Positions 56,776 to 64,000 of a stretch of DNA of 64,000 bases are shown piece by piece. Source of the stretch: Hydractinia symbiolongicarpus (lineage: Eukaryota; Cnidaria; Hydrozoa; Anthoathecata; Hydractiniidae); NCBI RefSeq assembly GCF_029227915.1, contig NC_079876.1:12898001-12962000 (forward strand), given 5' to 3'. Under the pieces are notes generated by a model. That model was given only the letters and a program-made list of their open reading frames with translations, made no database searches and was not told the DNA's origin. Both the position numbers and the translations under genes were made by a program. Numbering within the stretch: position 1 is the first letter of the stretch; every line of letters starts with the position of its first letter.

Positions 56776-56989
56776 CGAACAAAACAAACAAGTTTATTTA
56801 AAATATTAACAAAGTTTTTCATGTTATTGCTGGAAATATAACGGTTAACCGAATGACAAAACCCGGCTTATGAGAGTTTGCAAACATTTTTCAAGCCTAA
56901 AACACTAAATTATTGCTTTTATGTTTAATTTAAGGAAATACCAACGGTTAACCCAACTGTTCCTTAAAAATATTATATAATCATTATAC

Positions 56990-57378
56990 AACGGGGAATG
57001 CCTTGCCACTAATATTGTTTACAAGGTCGAAGTCAACACCAACGAACGGAGAGCCAACTATTATTGCACATCGGAAAGCGAATTTAAAAATAGATTCAAC
57101 AACCACACCAAATCGTTACAGCACCAGAAGTACAAAAAGGAGACTGAGCTTTTGAAGTTTATTTGGAAGTTAAAGCATGAAGAAAAAGAATTCACCATTA
57201 ACTAGTCTATAGCCACGCGTGCAAGACATACAAAGGTGGTACCAATTGTTGTGACTTCTGTTTCACAGAAAAACTGTGTATTTTGAGAGCTGACTCTAAA
57301 AATCTGTTAAACAAAAGGAACAAGCTCATCAGCAAATGTTGTCATAGAAACAAATATGTAGTTAACAATGTAAAATAA
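56990..57378 (+). pseudogene. GIY-YIG-type retroelement fragment
   Basis: The frame reads NIVYKVEVNTNERRANYYC, then SEFKNRFNNHTKSLQHQKYK, then LLKFIWKLKHEEKEFTI. After frameshifts it continues to LLNKRNKLISKCCHRNKY. This is the C-terminal GIY-YIG-like module that closes many invertebrate retroelement proteins (Penelope-like or related; exact clade not decided). Truncated and broken. Confidence 0.55.
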
Positions 57379-57552
57379 AGTCACAATTGTAAATCCCTTG
57401 GTCAACTGTAATTTTGTAATTTTATAAAACAATTTCACATTTTGTAGTCACTTGTAGTTTGAGAATTGTTGAGAAACATGAAACTCAGAGTTGGCACTAA
57501 ATTTTATGTGGTTACTTAGTTTTACTTTAACATATATATTATTATGTAATTA

Positions 57553-58767
57553 CTAGCCGGGAAACCCGGTGTCGAAACGCCCTGAGGGGTGCTTAATAAG
57601 AGTCGTAAACTGTGCCACACGGTCAGGTGGGTCCTTTAGTACAGGTATGCAGTATGCCGTAAATCAAGCAAAGCGCATACACCATTATAGTGTTGCAACT
57701 GTCACATATTTTTCAAAAAAGAACTTTCCCACAACAAAAGCTGAAATAAAAACAGAGTTTACAAACCGTTGTTACTCCGTCATAGCAAAAACAATTAGTC
57801 AATATTATTTTATTTTGCGGAATCAGTTTCAGTAAACGTTAAAAAATTAATCGTGACATCGGGCTAAGCGTTTAGTACAGTTAAACAGAGTTGAAGAGGC
57901 GTGAAGGGACAATACCCTTTTGAAAAAACTTTCTCGCAGACTCTGTTTAAATAAAAACACAAGAAACAGTCCATTACCAACACAGGGTTGAGTGGTTAGT
58001 CCAGGTAAACAGTGTTGCACACCCGTACATACGGGATATGCACACCCGTACAGACAGGATAGGTACATAGCACAGGTACTCTGTGTCTCATTAATAAACT
58101 TTTGACTTTTGCTAAATTTACCTACCTCTACCTCTAGCTAAAACTTTTACATTTTAGCTAGAGGTAGCTAACCACAGCTCACAACCAAGTAAAGTTAACA
58201 CAAAAATCAGAAATGTTAGCTAACATCTACGTTGGTAGCCAGAATCTTAAAATTGGTTTTGTTTAAGATTAATAAATGGCTAGAGAACGTGACAGTAAGA
58301 GGCAAATAAAAATAATACAAATCTTTAGGTGGCTGAATAGGTAGCTTAGCTAGTAGCTAGCTAGCTTACTATAAAGTAAAGGTGAATAAAAATGTAAACA
58401 AAAAAAAATACCCGAAAGTAAAAGAAACTGCAATCTTGTTAGAATACAAATAGAAGTATCAGAAAGAAAAATTAAAGCAAACAGTTAAGAAGCTTTTCTT
58501 TCTCCAGCAATGAGTTGGTTCAATCTGCTTGCCAATTTCGGACCGATAACATAAAAATCGTTGCTAAGAAATATGAAGAGCTTTAGTTTCTGATTGGTCA
58601 TTTATATAAAACTCCGCCCCTGATTGGACCTTTATTTTAGCGGCAATTGTCCCTGTGCCAGTGGGGGCCCAACGGTTTCTCGCCCTGTATATTTTGTATT
58701 TCGTGCGTGGTTAACACAAGTCGCTTTTGACGCACAAACAGACAGACGACGGCTATTATTATAGAGA
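57553..58767 (-). mobile_element. Non-autonomous Helitron, 1.2 kb (copy H4)
   Basis: On the minus strand it starts TCTCTATAATAATAGCCGTC after A, with GTCTGTCTG words close behind, and ends with a CCGGG-TTT-CCCGG hairpin and CTAG before T. The ends match H1-H3. Inside, 57600-57830 resembles the inverse of the 350-bp segment of family X at 47421-47640 (for example the frame SFSTGMQYAVNQAKR versus RFSTGVQYIINRVRH), so it shares or captured that sequence. GCTAGCTAGC words lie at 58330-58365. Confidence 0.7.
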
Positions 58768-61700
58768 TATATTTATATTTTTATTAAAAAATTAGGGTCC
58801 TTAAAAAATTTGCCGTTTACTGTTTTCCAGCCTACCATTGCATTTTCTTGCTGACCACAAAAAGTTTGATCCTTTAATATTCTTTTATTTTCCCAGTATT
58901 TCGCTGATTTCCGACACAAAAATGGTTAAATTACTGACGTAAATCAATTCTTCATAAGTATAAGCATAGTTAAATAAAAATATAGCAAACAAATCGCTAA
59001 GCAAATGAATAATCAAAACAAAAGAGTACCTTATGTATTTACGCTGACATGTTTCAAGTTAGTTAAGATGGTGCCGACGTTTGCTGTGACTGCTGTGGAG
59101 CACTCAGCTATGGAGAACATTGGTTCTTTCCATAAACAAGCTATTAAAGCTTGACAAAGAGCAAACTTTTTAAGGTATATTGATGTCAACATTTCCCGGT
59201 TTAGAACATCCTGAAGTAACGATTGAACTGGACAACAACACCTGATAATAGCAGTCCATGCTGGGGACTAAGAACAACAACAAACAGCAATTCTGAAGTG
59301 CAACGATTGTTTTCCTGGAGGTACAAAAAATAGACCCAGCATTATACAGTAAAGCAAGGGTCACGAAGAGACTGAAGTAGAAAAAATGACTTTTTTTGTT
59401 TGACGAAAAGGAAAAAATAAATAATCTGCCACCCGACCGACTTAAGGGCAGCCTAACCTTTTATTGGCACTTAATTTTAATGTTATAGATGGTATATAGT
59501 GCTTATCACTTGTGGCTTTCTGGTCCCACATGAACAAAAGTTTCCTTGTTAGGCAAGATAAATTTATGTTGCTGTGGCATAATTTCGAAAATAAACAATA
59601 GATTCTTATCACAAGAATCAATATAAACTTATCACAAAAATTTCAGCTTCTAAGTGACATTTGTGACCAAAAAAGCGTTTTGAATTCACAAACAACAGAA
59701 TTTCTTTAAACATACAACGTCAAATAACATATTAAAGGTACACATTGCTCGAAGAAAGATAAGGAAAAAACCTAACAAAATATTTGAATTAACGCACAAA
59801 TACACGCTGGTTAAGGCATTGAAAGAGCCTTTTTACCAAAATAGGTTTGTTATTTTTAGGAGACTATACAAAAGTTATTGACAGTTTAAGCAAAGAAATC
59901 TCTTAAACAATTTTGGAAGTGATCCTAGAATTGCAGATATCAAAACAGCCTATTTAGACTATGTTTACACATTGCGGATAGATGTCGTTGCGAAATGATT
60001 GTTGCAGGTAGGCCTCGCATTCACACGGTTTGAAAGCTATCTGATACGCAAAACGGAATGATTCCGTTGCACTATAAATAATGAAATCCAAAACAAAACA
60101 ATTCCGGAATGAAACCTATCTGCAATGTGTGAAAAAAACCTTCAAGTTATGACAGCGTTTAAAATAACGGCCAGTCAACGGTCACTGACTGACAAATTTT
60201 GTTGATCGACTGTCAGGATCATTTTAGGAGAGGTCAGACAGATGGACAATCATTTCCATGCTTCGTGAAAAAAATATTTACTATTATAATGTATATTAAT
60301 AATTAATATACATTATTATCTACTGTTAAGAATAGATAATAATCTAAATATCTCCCTTCACTTTTATTTCCCATTGATTCATATACATTTTTTTGATTTT
60401 TTTACCTTTTGTTTTACTGTAAATAGCTAGCTAAAATGCTACCATTTTGACTACAAATAAAAGGTTTCGCCGTTTGTTTATTTATTTTTTAATAGAGAGA
60501 AAAGTTTGAACCCAGGGCTTTTTAACTTTCTTACATCTGGATAGAATTAAATTTCATGATTGAAACTGGCAGTCGTCAAATATTTATTTAAAGTGGTGTT
60601 ATGCATCATAAACTTGTTGGTTCTGATTTTAAGTAGGTGATGTTTGGGTAACATGGATTTTATTCCGCATGGGGTCAAGGAAGTCTTCCATAACCCTGAT
60701 GTATTTAGTGGTGTTTAGTAATGTTATATGTTAGAAAAATTATCTTTTATTTAAAAATTCTTGATAAACATCCTCTTGCGAATACATAACGTCCTCTTCT
60801 ATTGCAAGTTCAAATTAAAATAAAATTAATTTATTTGAAATTATTTATATATTTAGAAGAATTATTAAAGGTATAAGGTATAAAATTGTCATTTACTATA
60901 ATGACAATCTGCCAAAAACAAAGAATACTCAAATGGAAGTAACAAGAAAGCAGCCGATACAGATGGATCCATTGTGAATACAAAACATCTATCAAAATCA
61001 AATATTTTAAAAGGTTGAAAATGACCAATCAATGTTTGTTAAACCGTTGGAGAATTTTGATGTCGATAGTTAAGTGTCAATACCAAAAGTCAATTTGCCT
61101 GAAAACACATTAGTTGTTGTTAATCTGATCAAAATTTTACCAAGCACTGATGGAATAGATATCTATTATGAAGATATAGCTGTGGTTGGGCAATCACTGA
61201 AAAGTAAAAAAGAGCATGTACCAGGTATGATTTGAATGAAGACGAAATGCTGTTTTACAACCCGCGTACGCAGGTAAGTAGTATATTAAGTTAGATACAT
61301 ATATTGGAGTTATAGTCTTAAGAAATGATGAACCACCCCAACAATATTAAACTATGGTGTTACTGGTGTTACATACGACATGTGAGGACATACAAGGGTA
61401 AACTGAAGTTTTTGGTGGAACGACCTGTAACATATTACTTTGACAATGAAAGAAATGGTGGTGCTGATGGAAAAGATACCTTGTATTATCATTATATCAT
61501 CATTATTATCATCATATCATTGTATTATCATTCCGAATTTCATTAGAGATAAAGTTTTCATTAAAATCTTTCAAGTTTTTTACGAATATATATAGCTGTA
61601 GAGTGCATTGATGAATGGATTTAACTAAAATGGAAGAATGTATTGTGTCCGACATGAAGAGAAGGAAATGAAGAAGGCAAGGTTTAAAAATCCATAAAAG

Positions 61701-62818
61701 TTATGATGGAAATTATGCATTACGTTTTAGATAATAGATGCAAGGATTGTGTGTTTTTGTACCATAAAAGAATTTAATGATGAAATTAAAAAAAAATTAA
61801 GAGACCTAAGAATGCTGGAAAATCTCTTTATTATGTGGCTAATGACAAATCACAAAAAGCACCATTGAGTTGTCTGCTTTGTCATACGGCAAGGCAGTTT
61901 TATCAATAGAATGTACAATTACAAAGAAATACTTAAACACTTGATAGAGAATGCAATCTTTAACATGCTACACACTAAAAAATCAGCAGACAAGGAATTT
62001 TGCACTGTATAACTTAATTCTGATATGCAAAATGTCACGAAAAATCATCAAAGAAACTGGCAATGTTCCTATCAGTGTTTTTTTCAATCTCAAAATTGAC
62101 TTTTAAACTCAATCTTATAAAATGAAAAATATTTGAAGTAAAAAATCCTACTTGATACAATTTTTAAATAAAAAAGTCTGTAAAAACAGAAAAATAAAAC
62201 ATTCAGATAAAAAAGGTTAAATGATGGATAAAAACAAAATGAAAACATCAAAACAAGGTATATTATAGAAAAATATTGCTTATTACTGTTGTTTTTATTC
62301 GAAAGTGGCTGTGAATTGCGTGTGTCTGCTGAGATCTACAATGCAAAGTCATTAGAAAGGCTGTTTTATACTTAAGTTTACATAAAACAGTAGTACCTTT
62401 AAATCCTGGAATAATCTAGCAATGGAATATAAAGGTGAGCAATAAAGTTCAAAAACATAATGTACACCATTCTTTGTTATAATGCCTATTTGCAAGTTTT
62501 AAATTAGATTTTAGACCTAAGAATTTTGGAAACAAGGTTTTTGCTAAATTAGGATTATTATAACGTAACATATGTCTGTATTTTTGAATGATTAAGGCAT
62601 TGGCACAGAATTCGGATTGTAAATAAGAAAAATATACCTAACAAAGACATGGAATGGGAATGACACCTTACGAGAGGGTAAAAAAATTAAATTGTTAGCA
62701 ATGGTGACTACAATTATTGAAGCACTTGGATTTTTTTAAGCATAAGCGAGTAATGGTGTCATATGCAGCATAACATACAAATAAAAATATAACACTAATC
62801 TTCTAAAAACCTGTACTT
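58768..62818. other. Noncoding region with decayed elements
   Basis: No intact gene is seen. It holds a small inverted-repeat element (59963-60135), a perfect palindrome around TATATTAATAATTAATATA (about 60284-60318), a (TCAT/TTAT)n run at 61487-61545 and weak coding-like pieces. These are a basic frame at 59746-59870 (ARRKIRKKPNKIFELTHKY) and 61020-61240 (LPENTLVVVNLIKILPSTDG), which might be transposase debris, possibly of the piggyBac type (weak). Confidence 0.4.
59963..60135. mobile_element. Small inverted-repeat element (MITE-like)
   Basis: TTTACACATTGCGGATAGAT at the left is the inverse of ACCTATCTGCAATGTGTGAA at the right, with three mismatches. A third related word (TTCACACGGTTTGAAAGC) lies inside, and TTCCG/CGGAA words lie between. 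About 170 bp, no ORF. Confidence 0.6.
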
Positions 62819-64000
62819 CTAAACTTGATTTTGCTCAACCCATCCCCATGCAATAATTGAAATACGACCCTCTGAATGATATTTTTCTGGTGGTACCTAA
62901 AGACAAAGAGCAAAAAGTTTTAAAACAAATTTTATGAGAGGAGAATTAGTATGTCATAATTTGATACTGACATACAGAAACACCTTCCATACCTGCAGAA
63001 TACCATGCCTCCAAATCACATTTACATCTTTGGAAAATACATATATTGTACCATTTGGTTGTGGCATTGAAATAACTGTTTTTGTAGTTGCATGCTCAAA
63101 TGCTGCTTCTCTCTCGGCTCCAAATGAGACAGCAACTGTAAAATTTTGTGTTTTAGCTTTATCAGGTTTAATAGCTGCAGCATCATGATGAAAAGGCTTC
63201 CACTCTTTCGAATCACGATACCAATTTAAACGTGTCGCTATAAAAAACAAATGAATTTATTAAAGGTTGCAAAAGTTGTCTAAAAATTATTTTTCTGAAC
63301 CATCCTTATACACGGTTCAGTTTCAGCCTACAATTGTTTAAATAAATCTTTTTATCTTGTTAAAATGCTCTTATAGATGATTTCTGCCATTTACAATTCC
63401 AGCGGCAAGCTCTTTCGGCTCAGGCATCTCTTGTGGCAGGAAAAAAATATTGGGCTCTAGGTGAAGCAAGATTATTTTAGTACATTTCTTTACACAAAGG
63501 GATTTGTTAGGACGCTGAAATTCATCTTTTGAGAATTGAAGGAAGGAAAATTGTTATGAATTAAGAAGGCTTTGACCGTGAAGAGTGAAATAAGTGAAAT
63601 AATTTTTTTGGGAAATTTTGTGAAAAAAGTTTACAAATCCTTCATATGTGTCTTAAGTACTGTTACCAAGCAATCAATTTTTTCATATTTGTTTTTCACA
63701 CTTCAAGATTATATAGATTATATTATATATTTAAACAATGGTTAGCTGAAACTGTGAACTTGTGTATTTAGCTAGTCTTTACCTTTAATATCCATGTCAA
63801 AATAATCACTGATCTTATTTAGGACCATGTGAAATGTGGGACAAGACTCCTTCCACTTTTTCTTATCATCTGCAATTACATGGCTGTCCCCATGCCACAA
63901 CTGCCATAAGTCTGTTTCCTCAATGCCAGATTGTCGTATTTCCCCCAATAACTTGTTATAAATTGTCAAATCATTTGGCTCACAAAACAAATCATGCACA
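62819..64000 (-). CDS. AlkB-like 2-oxoglutarate/Fe(II) dioxygenase (C-terminal exons, partial)
   Basis: Three minus-strand exons join in phase: 63783 to beyond 64000, 63237-62993, and 62896-62819 (stop TAG). The reading starts outside the window. Residues for iron and 2-oxoglutarate binding are visible: HHD in WKPFHHDAAAIKPDKA (the HxD pair), RHG in NVIWRHGILQ (distal histidine) and the arginine of EGRISIIAWGW. Upstream are WQLWHGDSHVIADDKKKW and FHMVLNKISDYFDMDIK, then ATRLNWYRDSKEW. The layout (substrate lid, HxD, H, R) fits the AlkB-like 2OG-Fe(II) oxygenase fold. The substrate is unknown; alkylated nucleic acid is the classical one but is not shown. Most of the N-terminus is missing from view. 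Confidence 0.8.

Noticed and set aside
61020-61550. piggyBac-type transposase gene
   Set aside because: Only a weak resemblance in one 40-residue stretch, with stops and disordered neighbouring pieces; kept as possible debris only.

Overview
The window is eukaryotic. It is AT-rich, the genes are spliced with short exons and GT-AG introns, and large parts consist of transposable-element debris. The gene set (a TIR multidomain protein, a complete MTG1 GTPase gene, a STRA6-like receptor and an AlkB-like dioxygenase) together with cnidarian-style repeats suggests a cnidarian, most likely a hydrozoan. That assignment is an inference from the family mix and is not proven here.

Layout: 1-3.7 kb is intergenic with old repeats. 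3.69-13.48 kb (+) holds an eight-exon gene whose phases all join. It encodes about 1,323 aa: an N-terminal TIR domain, a beta-rich linker, a superfamily-1 helicase-like NTPase, a fibronectin III domain and C-terminal ankyrin repeats. This is the most interesting gene of the window. It looks like an innate-immune or nucleic-acid sensor of unusual architecture, with the FN3+ANK tail resembling FANK1. 13.5-18.3 kb is repeats, including a MITE with internal tandem repeats and a LINE 3' fragment nested in an older element.

18.3-32.7 kb (-) is a full 12-exon MTG1 gene (mitochondrial ribosome GTPase, 310 aa) that I reconstructed exon by exon with consistent phases. Its introns carry most of the odd structure: a 17-copy 91-bp array whose unit contains the real 3' splice site, a 1-kb 16-bp minisatellite, a 5.1-kb P-element-like transposon (itself invaded by a Penelope-like fragment) and a small Helitron. 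A 45-bp repeat starts at its stop codon.

34.5-36.3 kb (-) is an intronless STRA6-like membrane receptor. 38.6-39.1 kb is a hAT-type MITE with a perfect 8-bp target duplication. 41.0-41.5 kb is a 5'-truncated LINE with a 13-bp target duplication. 41.86-53.18 kb is a nested stack: a repeat of unknown type ('family X', which contains a tRNA-like sequence) is split by an RLE-type non-LTR retrotransposon (11-bp target duplication, poly-A). That retrotransposon is split by a 4.06-kb PIF/Harbinger-type element (TAA duplication), which carries a second copy of family X. 54-62.8 kb holds decayed mariner, GIY-YIG and Helitron elements. At the right edge (62.8-64 kb, -) are the last three exons of an AlkB-like 2-oxoglutarate/Fe(II) dioxygenase that runs out of the window.

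Host genes therefore number four. Everything else is repeats or decayed mobile DNA. Exon joins rest on splice consensus and phase agreement only; no transcript evidence was available.
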